A stretch of DNA of 64,000 bases from Clostridium_AW malenominatum. Lineage in GTDB: Bacteria > Bacillota > Clostridia > Clostridiales > Clostridiaceae. Shown piece after piece: positions 15,720 through 24,068 of this stretch (positions are counted from its first letter, which is position 1; each line of letters starts with the position of its first letter). Below the pieces are notes generated by a model, which was given only the letters and a program-made list of their open reading frames with translations, was not told where the DNA came from and ran no database searches. Position numbers and translations under genes: made by a program. The stretch covers positions 122,527-186,526 of the forward strand of contig NZ_BAAACF010000006.1 of assembly GCF_039521365.1 (NCBI RefSeq), given 5' to 3'.

Positions 15720-16697
15720 TTAATTATTTTTAAGTCTATATAATAAAATACCCTTTTCTAAAAATTTTTCCCCTTTCCCAATGTTGACAATATGCTCTAA
15801 ATGAGACATAGCTTCTCCAGCCGCAAACCATTTTTGAGCATTGGGAAAGTCTTCCCATCCATTACACTTTAAATCCCATTTCACTTTTGATGCTGTATCT
15901 CTTACTGAAATTTTTCCATCCTTAATAATGTTCATAATTTCTTCTAATCTTTTTTGGTGATGATCTAAAAGTTCATCAATCCTTTTTCTATGGTCTTTAA
16001 CAATGCTTCTATGGGCAGTAAAAAGATATTCTATTTCATAATTATATACCTTTTTTAAGCTTTGAAAATATACAGATAAGATATTTTTATCAAATCCCCA
16101 AAATGTAATATTTGGAGTTATCTTATCTAGAATATGGTCTCCGCCAAAAAAAATTTTATGCTCTTTTTCATAAAGTCCTATATGTCCTGGAGTGTGACCT
16201 GGGGTATCTATAACCTGAAAAGAATATTTTCCAATGTTTATTTTTTCCCCTTCTTTTAAGTAAGTGAAGTTTATCTTTTCTTTATTTCGATATTTATATC
16301 CAGGGTTATCTTCAAAACATACATTATCTTTTTTTAAATCAAATAGCTTAGCAAATTCCTCAAATCTATCCCAATAAGACTTTTGTGACATTTCATTTAT
16401 TAGTTCTCCATCAATAGCTCCTGAATAAACACTTACTCCCATATCATTTAAGTATGCAGCTAGTCCTGAGTGATCTGAATGAAGATGGGTTACTAATAAG
16501 TATGTTTTTGAAAGGTCTAAATTCAATTCCTTAATACCTTTCATCAATTCATTTTTACATTCTTCAGTATTAAAGCCCGTGTCTATTATTAAGTTCTTAT
16601 CCTCCGAAAGTATTATATAACTATTTATCGCTCTTAAAGGATTATTAGGCAAAGGAATGTCCACTTTAAAAATATCTGGATAAACTTCCGTAACCAT
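15720..16697 (-). CDS. MBL-fold metallo-hydrolase
   Basis: A 325-aa metallo-beta-lactamase-fold hydrolase. The metal-binding motif is HLHSDH (71-76); further ligands are probably in DTPGHTPGHIGLY and FFGGDHI, and in the late TAHRS. The C-terminal 80 residues are helical, as in the GloB/LACTB2-like group. Substrate unknown. It sits between lysC and asd (28 bp before asd), an unexpected place for this family. The start follows AGGGGGCT. Confidence 0.88.
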   Translation of the reverse strand: MVTEVYPDIFKVDIPLPNNPLRAINSYIILSEDKNLIIDTGFNTEECKNELMKGIKELNLDLSKTYLLVTHLHSDHSGLAAYLNDMGVSVYSGAIDGELINEMSQKSYWDRFEEFAKLFDLKKDNVCFEDNPGYKYRNKEKINFTYLKEGEKINIGKYSFQVIDTPGHTPGHIGLYEKEHKIFFGGDHILDKITPNITFWGFDKNILSVYFQSLKKVYNYEIEYLFTAHRSIVKDHRKRIDELLDHHQKRLEEIMNIIKDGKISVRDTASKVKWDLKCNGWEDFPNAQKWFAAGEAMSHLEHIVNIGKGEKFLEKGILLYRLKNN

Positions 16698-16764
16698 TTT
16701 GCCAGCCCCCTTATTTATGATATTTACTTAATTTTATCATAAATCCTTAGGGATTGTTTTAAAA

Positions 16765-17970
16765 TTATAAATTTAGCTCTTTTGCTAATGCAGTTACTGC
16801 TCTTCCTTTATCTATTGAATCTATAGTATAGGATATGCTTATTTCTGAAGTAGTTACCTGTTTAAACTCTATATTATTCTCTGATAATATGCTAAATACC
16901 TTTGCGGCTACTCCTGATTGTTTCATCATTCCTATTCCAACTACAGATATTTTGCTTATATCTAGTTCTTTTGAAACTTTAATGGTTGGAATTTCTTTTT
17001 TAATTTCCTTTGTTATATCATCTATTGTATATATATCCTCTTTTGATGTGGTAAATGACACATTTACATACCCATCCAAAGGTGCTGTTTGACTTATCAT
17101 GTCTATATTTACATTATATTTTGCTATTCTTTCAAATATTAATGCTATACTTTTAGCTTTACATGGTACATTTCTAATAGTTACCATGAGCACGTCGTCA
17201 CTAGCTGTTAGTCCTGTTATTGCTTTATTTTCCATAGTTTCATCATACTCCTTTATATATGTTCCTAACTTTTCTCCAGTATTTAAAGCTACATAGATAG
17301 GAATATTATATTTACAGGCTATCTCTACAGCTCTTGCTTCCATTACTCCTGCTCCTAAACTTGCCATTTCCATCATTTCTTCATAGCTTATATTATCTAA
17401 TTTTTTAGCATCTGAATACATTCTTGGATCTACATTGTATATACCTTCTACATCCGTATAAATTTCACAAGTACACTTAAGTTTTGAGGCAAGTGCTACA
17501 GCACTAGTATCGGAACCCCCTCTTCCTAGAGTTGTTATATCTCCAAACTGATTTATTCCTTGGAAACCTGCTACAATAACTATTTTACCCTCATCTAAAT
17601 GTTTTTTTACATTTTCAATGCGAACATCCGCAATACGGTTTTTAGTATGCATTCCTTCAGTTAATATTCCCGCTTGAAAACCTGTTAAAGATATTGCATC
17701 ATATCCAAATTGTTGAAAGGCAATGGATAGTAATGCAATGGATACCTGTTCTCCTGTGGACATGAGCATATCTAACTCTCTTCTATTTGGATTTGGAGAA
17801 ATTTCCTTTGCCATGTTTATAAGATGATCTGTGGTTTTCCCCATTGCAGAAACTACAACTACCACTTCATCTCCTTTTTTCTTTCTTTCAATTACTCTTT
17901 CAGCAACAGCTTTTATCTTTTCTATGGTAGCTACAGATGATCCACCATACTTTTGCACAACTACAGCCAT
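16765..17970 (-). CDS. lysC: Aspartate kinase
   Basis: A 401-aa aspartokinase that phosphorylates aspartate at the first step of the lysine/threonine/methionine pathway. The N-terminal kinase signature is KYGGSSV (7-13); GFQGIN and TTLGRGGSDTSA bind substrate and nucleotide. Two ACT domains (about 265-401) contain IRNVPCKAKSI and VVGIGMMKQSGVA, so allosteric control by an amino acid is likely. Two tandem lysine riboswitches precede it, so lysine represses it at the RNA level. AGGGGGT precedes the ATG. Confidence 0.97.
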   Translation of the reverse strand: MAVVVQKYGGSSVATIEKIKAVAERVIERKKKGDEVVVVVSAMGKTTDHLINMAKEISPNPNRRELDMLMSTGEQVSIALLSIAFQQFGYDAISLTGFQAGILTEGMHTKNRIADVRIENVKKHLDEGKIVIVAGFQGINQFGDITTLGRGGSDTSAVALASKLKCTCEIYTDVEGIYNVDPRMYSDAKKLDNISYEEMMEMASLGAGVMEARAVEIACKYNIPIYVALNTGEKLGTYIKEYDETMENKAITGLTASDDVLMVTIRNVPCKAKSIALIFERIAKYNVNIDMISQTAPLDGYVNVSFTTSKEDIYTIDDITKEIKKEIPTIKVSKELDISKISVVGIGMMKQSGVAAKVFSILSENNIEFKQVTTSEISISYTIDSIDKGRAVTALAKELNL

Positions 17971-18002
17971 GTGAATAACCCCCTATTTCTTGTATTTTAG
18001 AT

Positions 18003-18036
18003 ATAAAAAACAACCATGAGCAAAAGGACTCATGGC
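18003..18036 (-). terminator. Riboswitch-controlled terminator, copy 1 (proximal to lysC)
   Basis: CCATGAG / CTCATGG hairpin (18014-18035) with T-rich tail on the minus strand. Its loop contains CCTTTTGC, which is complementary to GCAAAAGG in the segment just after the aptamer. That alternative pairing is a plausible antiterminator. Confidence 0.85.
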
Positions 18037-18064
18037 TGCTGTAGCCTAAAAACACCTTTTGCCC

Positions 18065-18234
18065 CAACATGGTAAGCACGCCATTAAAGAGTTGGGCAAC
18101 TCTTTAAAGACAGTACTATACTTATTTAGCATAGTCCCAACACTAAGGATAAATCCTTATATGTTTCGGCAATTACTCCTTTTTGCATATTCATTATACA
18201 TACTCATAGCAATTGCGGCCTCTGTACCACATTG
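18065..18234 (-). promoter_or_regulatory. Lysine riboswitch (L-box), copy 1
   Basis: On the minus strand the conserved core is present in order: AGAGGCCGCAA, GAGTATG, GGAGTAATTGCCGAAA, TTGGGAC, then ACTGTC. P1 is formed by CAATGTGGTA (18225-18234) and TACCATGTTG (18065-18074) with two G-U pairs. It controls the terminator 30 bp further on. Lysine binding would turn lysC transcription off (known for this class). Confidence 0.9.
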
Positions 18235-18259
18235 ATAGAATTCATTTAATTTTTATTAA

Positions 18260-18300
18260 TAAAAAACAAAAATAGCCATGAGAAGCAAAAGGACTCATGA
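18260..18300 (-). terminator. Riboswitch-controlled terminator, copy 2 (distal)
   Basis: CATGAG / CTCATG hairpin (18277-18299) with a T-rich tail on the minus strand (TTTTTGTTTTTT). As in copy 1, the loop contains CCTTTTGC and can pair with an upstream GCAAAAGG. Confidence 0.85.
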
Positions 18301-18329
18301 CTACTATAGCCTAAAAACACCTTTTGCCC

Positions 18330-18505
18330 CAACATGATAAGCACGCCATTAAAAAGTTGGGCAACTTTTTAAAGACAGTACTATACTTATTTAGCATAGT
18401 CCCAACACTAAGGATAAATCCTTATATGTTTCGGCAATTACTCCCTTTTTGCATATTTACTCAATACACAATACTCATAGTAACTGCAACCTCTATATCA
18501 TATCG
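18330..18505 (-). promoter_or_regulatory. Lysine riboswitch (L-box), copy 2
   Basis: A second full copy, about 265 bp upstream of the first and largely identical in the core (GCCGAAACATATAAGGATTT, TTGGGAC, ACTGTC). P1 is CGATATGATA (18496-18505) with TATCATGTTG (18330-18339). Copy 1 has G-C where copy 2 has A-U in P1, a compensatory change that supports function of both. Together with copy 1 and the terminators this fills the 625-bp gap upstream of lysC. Confidence 0.9.
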
Positions 18506-18595
18506 TTTATGCGTTTATTCACTTTTCAAAACTATTATATAAATGTTATCAAATATACATGCTTAAGTCAACTCTTAAACTTTTAAATATCTTTA

Positions 18596-18820
18596 TTATT
18601 TTTCAAGGCCTAACATATCCTCAATTTTCTCGCTCATGTATCTATATGAATCCTCAACACCTTTATTATAAAATTCTGGTGCTAATTTATTTATTACAAA
18701 ATCTAACACCATACTCGCTGCTAAATCACCTATTTCTTCTTCTCTTTCATTAGAAAAATATTCTTTAATATCTTCTATCATTTGTTTCTTTTTATCCTTA
18801 TTTAAAACTATTTTGTCCAT
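18596..18820 (-). CDS. DUF2164 family protein
   Basis: A 74-aa helical protein matching DUF2164, with EREEEIGDLAASMVLDF and LAPEFYNKGVEDSYRYM. Its role is unknown. AAGGAGAT precedes the ATG. It starts 42 bp after the radical SAM gene on the same strand. Confidence 0.85.
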   Translation of the reverse strand: MDKIVLNKDKKKQMIEDIKEYFSNEREEEIGDLAASMVLDFVINKLAPEFYNKGVEDSYRYMSEKIEDMLGLEK

Positions 18821-18862
18821 CTTTTTATCTCCTTTTATTTTTTTATAACCGTCCCCAACAGT

Positions 18863-19744
18863 TTAAATGTAGCTATCAAATAATGATAGTTGAACACTGT
18901 TTTTTTCATAGAAATTCATCTTCCTAGCTATGGCTTCTTTATAACATAATTCTTTAAATGCACTATATAATTTTTCATGCTCAGGTACAGAACATGAGTA
19001 TAAGCCTTTGTAATTATGCACATATCTTTCCTTTAGCCCTGAAAAACTCTTATCCAATTCTTTAAAGTAGTACTCTCTTTGTCCTTCTCTTAAAGTCATT
19101 CCAAACCAAGCTATTATGTATTTTGCTCCCGCATCCTTTCCCCTCTTAACAATGTCATCAATATTTTTTAAGCTATCTGTTAAAAAGGGAAGTACTGGCA
19201 TTAAAATTATTCCTGTATAAATTCCTTCCTTAGATAGCTTTTTTATAGCTTCAAATCTTTTAGAAGATACTGGCGCAAAAGGCTCTATAATAGATGATAA
19301 CTTGTCGTCTCCCGTTGTTATAGTAATTGAAGCTGCTGCATAGGTTTTGCCTATTTCTTTTATAATGTCTATATCTCTTGTAATCAAATCTCCTTTAGTA
19401 ATAATATGAATGGGGAACTTATAAATACTTATAGTTTCTAAAGCTCTTCTAGTAACTCCTAGTTCTTTTTCAATAGGCATATAGGGATCATTCATGCTAC
19501 CTGTCCCTATAGTGCCTATAGTTCTTTTTCCCTTTAATTCTTTGTGAAGAAGTTCCACTGCATTTTTCTTTATTAGAATATCTGAAAAGTTTTCTATTCC
19601 ATAACAGCTACTTCTTGAATCACAATAAATGCACCCATGTTGACACCCTCTGTATAAATTCATATTGTAACTCATTCCAAAATACTTATCAGGACCATTT
19701 TTTACTGTAGACAGTATTGTTTTAGCTTCAATTTCTTTTATCAT
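18863..19744 (-). CDS. SPL-family radical SAM protein
   Basis: A 293-aa radical SAM protein of the spore photoproduct lyase-like group. The [4Fe-4S] motif CQHGCIYC (Cys34, Cys38, Cys41) is the CX3CX2C type, preceded by MNLYRGC. GTGSMNDPYMPIEKE and ITKGDLITRDIDI are typical of DNA-repair-like SPL relatives of unknown substrate. It lacks clear features of true SplB. The GGTGAAAG ribosome site is acceptable. It may be co-transcribed with the DUF2164 gene. Confidence 0.85.
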   Translation of the reverse strand: MIKEIEAKTILSTVKNGPDKYFGMSYNMNLYRGCQHGCIYCDSRSSCYGIENFSDILIKKNAVELLHKELKGKRTIGTIGTGSMNDPYMPIEKELGVTRRALETISIYKFPIHIITKGDLITRDIDIIKEIGKTYAAASITITTGDDKLSSIIEPFAPVSSKRFEAIKKLSKEGIYTGIILMPVLPFLTDSLKNIDDIVKRGKDAGAKYIIAWFGMTLREGQREYYFKELDKSFSGLKERYVHNYKGLYSCSVPEHEKLYSAFKELCYKEAIARKMNFYEKNSVQLSLFDSYI

Positions 19745-19796
19745 TTATCTTTCACCCACTATATATTATATAACATTTTATAACCGAGCCCAAATA

Positions 19797-20240
19797 TTAT
19801 AAAAAAGCCTTATCTAATTCATTTAAAAATTCATCAAATCCTATTATTTTTGAGTTTCCTAATAAAACCTTTCCACTATCAAATAGTTTTTTATCCTCAG
19901 TAACTAAAATATACTTTTCATTACTTTCACAGATACAAATTAATTCATAGTCATTTCTAGATATTTTATTACCATCTATAGAGTAAAACGACCTATAATC
20001 ACCTTTAATTTTGCATAAATCTTCATCAATTATATGATCTAATAATTCTATGAATTTGTTAGTAAGCACAGGAACTCCGTCAACATTTTTAAATTCTTTT
20101 TTTGATAATTCTCCCGCTACATTGTGAGATATTTTAAAATCAATTCTTCCATGGTTTTTTATATCATTAAATAAATCAGGATATTCCCTCCATATCTTTA
20201 TAACTATATTTGAATCTAAAAGATAAACTTTATTTGACAT
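19797..20240 (-). CDS. PIN-domain protein
   Basis: A 147-aa PIN-like protein, i.e. a probable metal-dependent RNase fold. The acidic residues expected for the active site are in LLDSNIVIKIW (Asp9), VAGELSKKE, NDYELICICES and LVTEDKKLFDSG. No antitoxin-like small gene overlaps or adjoins it, so a VapBC-type pair is not supported. AAGGAGAT precedes the ATG. Its real substrate is unknown. Confidence 0.75.
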   Translation of the reverse strand: MSNKVYLLDSNIVIKIWREYPDLFNDIKNHGRIDFKISHNVAGELSKKEFKNVDGVPVLTNKFIELLDHIIDEDLCKIKGDYRSFYSIDGNKISRNDYELICICESNEKYILVTEDKKLFDSGKVLLGNSKIIGFDEFLNELDKAFL

Positions 20241-20327
20241 ATTTTATCTCCTTTTATATTTAAGTAATATTATATCATTTGCATATTGATATGGATAAAA
20301 TACATTGAAATTAAGGATAGTTTTTTA

Positions 20328-21284
20328 TTAATAGGTATCTGTAATAACTCCAAAAGATGATGCTTTAATCTTTGAATTACCTATAAGTGGCTTTAATTCT
20401 TCTTTTGTTCCATACACTATAACCCCTAGAATATCTACATTCTGAGAATCTTCCATTCCTTTATTCTTTAAATTCATATATTTTTTACTAAGTTCTTCAT
20501 AGTTAACACTTCTTAGTTCATCTATAAATTTACTATAATCGCTTTTAAAATCTGAACTTGAATAGAATTCTCTATGCCTTACACTTACACCTAATATTTC
20601 ACTTTCTCTAATATATGATGCCATTGGATCATAATCGGCAACTTCATTCTTGTGATTTTTAATTTCATCTTCACTAAAAGTATCAACCCAGTACCAAGAT
20701 ATATTTGAATTTGGTATTATATCAACCACTTGGTGAAACTTATAAGGCTTGTCAAAGGATAATGCAACTTCTATCAATTTTTCATCGGGTAATTTTTCTA
20801 ATTCCTTTAAATCATTTTTATATTCCTTATATTGTACCTTAGGATGAAAAAACATCATTTTTCTATATCCATTTTCCCAGAAACTCTTGGGCCATTCTCC
20901 TGATTTATGTCCACCACTTCCAGTATATGTTGTAATCATTAAGTCAGGTATAATTCCATAACTATTACTTCTTTCTTCTAAAATTACAGAAACCTCTCCT
21001 ATTCTTCTTGATATTTTATAGTCAACCCTTCCACCTAGGAATCCTATAGTATACATGCCCCTACTTACATACCCATTAGGTACAGTAAGCTTTATCCAAG
21101 TATCATTGTTCTTATTTGCCTTATCGCTCATTTTCATACACAAAAAAACATTTCCAATGGCACCTACTACTAAAACGACTAAAGATATTATTACTGTTTT
21201 TATTAAAGATTTTCTTTTACCCTTTTTTATTACTTTGTTTAATTTTTCATCATCAAAAATTTCATCTATATTTTTATCTTCCAT
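20328..21284 (-). CDS. Anti-sigma factor (sigma-factor regulator N- and C-terminal domains)
   Basis: A 318-aa single-pass membrane protein: a short cytoplasmic N-terminus of about 27 residues, one helix (about 28-50), then a large extracytoplasmic domain. This fits the Sigma_reg_N/Sigma_reg_C family that holds ECF sigma factors inactive. It overlaps the sigma gene upstream by 11 bp, so they are translationally coupled. The signal sensed is unknown. Confidence 0.85.
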   Translation of the reverse strand: MEDKNIDEIFDDEKLNKVIKKGKRKSLIKTVIISLVVLVVGAIGNVFLCMKMSDKANKNNDTWIKLTVPNGYVSRGMYTIGFLGGRVDYKISRRIGEVSVILEERSNSYGIIPDLMITTYTGSGGHKSGEWPKSFWENGYRKMMFFHPKVQYKEYKNDLKELEKLPDEKLIEVALSFDKPYKFHQVVDIIPNSNISWYWVDTFSEDEIKNHKNEVADYDPMASYIRESEILGVSVRHREFYSSSDFKSDYSKFIDELRSVNYEELSKKYMNLKNKGMEDSQNVDILGVIVYGTKEELKPLIGNSKIKASSFGVITDTY

Positions 21285-21783
21285 AACTATCCCTCCAAGC
21301 TATTTTGAATTCATTTCTCGCTCTATATAAATACGTCTTTACAACCTCTTGCGACAAACCTAATAATTTCCCAATTTCTTTATAACTCAATTCCATGTCG
21401 TACTTAAAAATTAATAAAGTTTTAGATTGTTCCTTTAATTTACTTAAGCATTCTCTAACATGCTCTTCTTTTTCTTTCCACAATAAAATCTCTAAGGAAT
21501 CATTATCTCCTATAAAATTGGAACAAAATCCTTCATAATCAATACTTACTTCATTTATTAAAGATTTTCTTTTTATTTTATTTTTATAATTATTTAACGC
21601 TACCTTAAATAACCATGAAGGGAGCTTTTCTACAGATATGCCATCCATATATTCAATAGCTTTTATGAAGCTATCATGAACTATATCTTCTGCTTCTTCT
21701 CTAGAACAACCACATTTTATTAGATAGCCATATATGATTTTTGACTGACTTTTATATAGTTCTAACAAAAGTTCCTTATTCAT
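21274..21783 (-). CDS. ECF-type RNA polymerase sigma factor
   Basis: A 169-aa ECF sigma factor. Region 2 is visible as CGCSREEAEDIVHDSFIKAI, and region 4 as YKEIGKLLGLSQEVVKTYLY (about 135-154). AAGGAGGAGGAG lies directly before the ATG at 21783; the ATG five codons earlier is part of that ribosome site. With the following membrane-bound anti-sigma gene it forms a signal-transducing pair that probably regulates its own promoter. Confidence 0.92.
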   Translation of the reverse strand: MNKELLLELYKSQSKIIYGYLIKCGCSREEAEDIVHDSFIKAIEYMDGISVEKLPSWLFKVALNNYKNKIKRKSLINEVSIDYEGFCSNFIGDNDSLEILLWKEKEEHVRECLSKLKEQSKTLLIFKYDMELSYKEIGKLLGLSQEVVKTYLYRARNEFKIAWRDSYGR

Positions 21784-21873
21784 CTCCTCCTCCTTCATTT
21801 TACTGTGTTAACACATTCTATAATATAGACAATTTAAATGTTGAAATGTAAACAAATATTTAAAACGAATTCT

Positions 21874-21902
21874 AAAAAATAGAGAGTTTTTACCTCTCTA
21901 TT
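21874..21902 (-). terminator. Terminator
   Basis: Hairpin TAGAGAG / CTCTCTA with a 7-base loop, followed on the minus strand by TTTTTT. It lies about 95 bp beyond the end of the frameshifted membrane gene and upstream of the sigma gene. Confidence 0.8.
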
Positions 21903-21996
21903 AAATCTTTATCTTCTTATAAACATTTTCTAAATCCGCTAATTGAAGCATTATGCTCCTGCTACCAAATGATATTTTTATATCTTTAGATAATTA

Positions 21997-22654
21997 TTAC
22001 AAAGAATTTCTTTTATCTATTTTATCTTTTCTATTTACGTTTATTATATTTTCATCAATCTTAACATTTTCATTATCTATCCATTCAATTTCTAGGCTTT
22101 TTCCCCATCGATCAATATAAACTATTCTTTGTTTTTTTATAGAATTAAAATATATTTTTTCTAACTCTACTATAGTGTTACCCCCTAACGCTCCTTGGTC
22201 ATTATCGATTACCACTATATTATATTTTTTATTGGGCGAACTCTTCTGAAGTAATAACTTATTAGAAGAAAATATTAGCTTTACAAAAGCAGAAAATAAA
22301 AATATGAATATAAGAAAGGAGTAAAGTAGTCCTGAAAGTATCTTAGCAAATGTTTTTGATTTTCTGGAATAAAATAATGGATATATTAGGAGGAATGGTA
22401 AGGCAATAATATTATTTAAAATTACTATCCCTATAATTAATATTGTAATTAGTGTTAAAACTCCATGATTAAATCTTATATTTCTTGCTTAATATGAATA
22501 AACTTAAGCTGGTTATAAAGATGTATATAAAATAATATAAATATTGCGCTAATGTAGATAAAAAATAAACCTTATTCAGTGTTAATAATGCAGATATTAT
22601 ACTGAATAAAATTAATGTAAACATAACTTTTCTTTCTAATACTTCATTTTTCAT
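21997..22654 (-). pseudogene. Frameshifted membrane protein gene (DUF5412-like C-terminus)
   Basis: A good start (GGGATAT before ATG 22654) opens a 61-codon frame with two hydrophobic helices that stops at 22469. The protein continues smoothly in another frame: NHGVLTLITILIIG, a third and fourth helix, then the soluble tail SSPNKKYNIVVIDNDQGALG, with the stop at 21997. The second frame has no start codon for about 240 bp, so two separate genes are unlikely. One extra T in ATTTAATC around 22468 would explain it. Function unknown; the tail resembles DUF5412-type proteins. Confidence 0.7.
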
Positions 22655-22720
22655 TTTTATATCCCTTCATTTAAAAATACATTAATTACTTATATCTTAC
22701 ATTAATTTTCCAATTTAAAC

Positions 22721-22770
22721 AAATAAATAAGACTGTCCCTATTATATAGTAGGAACAATCTTATTTATTA
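22721..22770 (-). terminator. Terminator of the amidohydrolase 1 gene
   Basis: Imperfect hairpin AATAAATAAGA ... TCTTATTTATT containing GACTGTCCCTA against TAGGAACA, just beyond the stop at 22773. Confidence 0.7.
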
Positions 22771-22772
22771 TC

Positions 22773-23990
22773 TTAAAGTTTTCCTGAAACAATTTTACCT
22801 TTAAACATAACTGCATTTTTCTTAGTTCTTCTAGCTACAGCTTCTGCTGAACAAGATGCCTCTGTAAATACAATATTAGCATCGTCTCCAACTTTTGGCC
22901 ATGCTTGATTTCCTTCTTCATCTAAAGGAGTTACTCCATTAGTGGCAAATCCTAAAGCTCTAGTTAAAGAGTATTCGTCTATGAAACCAAATCTTTCTGC
23001 TAGCCTGCTAGCTTTTTGCAACATATCTCCTGTACCAAATGGGCTCCAATGGTCATTGATATTATCATTTACCACATATACCTTAACCCCTCTTTGATGA
23101 AGCAATGGAAGTGGTGGTGCTGGTAAATCAATAGGTACTGTTGTAGCAATACTCATATTCAGGGAAGCTAGTCTATCTGCTAAATCCTTAACCTCTTCTA
23201 GAGGACTGTCCCCCATACAGTATGCATGACTTACGTTTACTCTTCCCTGCCATTTAGCCTCTTCCACTATTTGAGCTAATCTATTTATAGTATACATGCC
23301 TAGCTTTCCACCATCATGTATGTGAATATCTACATCAGAATTAAATTCTACTGCCATATCCATCATAGTATGTAGTGACTTTTCAATGTCATTATCTATT
23401 GTTGCCGGGTCAAGTCCCCCTACTACATTAACTCCATTTCTCATAGCTTCTCTCATTATTGGAGCTGAATTGCTTCTAAGTAAACCATGTTGTGGAAAAG
23501 CTACTAGTTCATAGGTTAGTTTATCTTTATAGTTTTCAAGAGCTTCAATAACTCTCTCTAGGTTTCCAAGACCTACTACTGGATCTACATTACATTGCAC
23601 TCTTGCATGAGTTACTCCGTTAGAAGTTATTAATTCTAATAACTTTTCAGCTCTTTCCCTTGTTATAGGTAAGAATTTAGGTAAAAACTCTTCTTCCTCT
23701 TTAATTCTTTGAGCAACACTATGAAATGAAGTACTTGCTTTCCAAGGTCCCCCAAAGTGACCTTTATCAAGATGTATGTGTTTTTCTATAAAGGATGGTA
23801 ATGCTAAAAGACCTTTGGCATCTAATATTGTATTATCATCCTTTGGTAAATCCCCTTTCTGAATTTTTATTATTTTGCCATCTTCTATGAAAAGATGATA
23901 TGTACCAGTCTTTGTGCCGCCAACTTCCTTATTATCGTAAATAAACCCCTCTTCAAGCAATACATTGCTTATCCAAAACTTTTTATTCAC
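22773..23990 (-). CDS. CodA-like metal-dependent amidohydrolase 1
   Basis: A 405-aa amidohydrolase of the cytosine deaminase (CodA)/YahJ group. By eye it aligns with E. coli CodA. The metal ligands HIHLDK and the DIHIHD and VSHAYC histidines are present, and VNDNINDHWSPFG keeps the Asp equivalent to CodA Asp313. The position of CodA Glu217 is Asp. It probably opens a ring or deaminates a cyclic amide or ureide, but the substrate is unknown. Start GTG 23990 follows AAAGGGG. A strong terminator separates it from amidohydrolase 2 upstream. Confidence 0.88.
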   Translation of the reverse strand: MNKKFWISNVLLEEGFIYDNKEVGGTKTGTYHLFIEDGKIIKIQKGDLPKDDNTILDAKGLLALPSFIEKHIHLDKGHFGGPWKASTSFHSVAQRIKEEEEFLPKFLPITRERAEKLLELITSNGVTHARVQCNVDPVVGLGNLERVIEALENYKDKLTYELVAFPQHGLLRSNSAPIMREAMRNGVNVVGGLDPATIDNDIEKSLHTMMDMAVEFNSDVDIHIHDGGKLGMYTINRLAQIVEEAKWQGRVNVSHAYCMGDSPLEEVKDLADRLASLNMSIATTVPIDLPAPPLPLLHQRGVKVYVVNDNINDHWSPFGTGDMLQKASRLAERFGFIDEYSLTRALGFATNGVTPLDEEGNQAWPKVGDDANIVFTEASCSAEAVARRTKKNAVMFKGKIVSGKL

Positions 23991-24027
23991 TTTTCATACC
24001 CCTTTCATTTTAAATATATAAAATACT

Positions 24028-24063
24028 AAAAAGAGCTGATTTAAATATTCAGCTCTTTTTATT
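24028..24063 (-). terminator. Terminator between the two amidohydrolase genes
   Basis: Near-perfect hairpin AAAAAGAGCTGA / TCAGCTCTTTTT with T-run. It suggests that amidohydrolase 1 is transcribed from its own promoter or by partial read-through. Confidence 0.9.
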
Positions 24064-24068
24064 TAGTT

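Noticed and set aside
18324..18542. A 72-aa plus-strand ORF
   Set aside because: It lies within the second lysine riboswitch on the other strand and has no ribosome site.
19797..20240. VapBC toxin-antitoxin pair
   Set aside because: The PIN protein has no adjacent antitoxin-sized gene.
21901..21990. Short minus-strand open piece with SFGSRSIMLQLADLENVYKK
   Set aside because: It looks like the end of some protein, but it has no start, is only about 28 codons and I cannot name a family.
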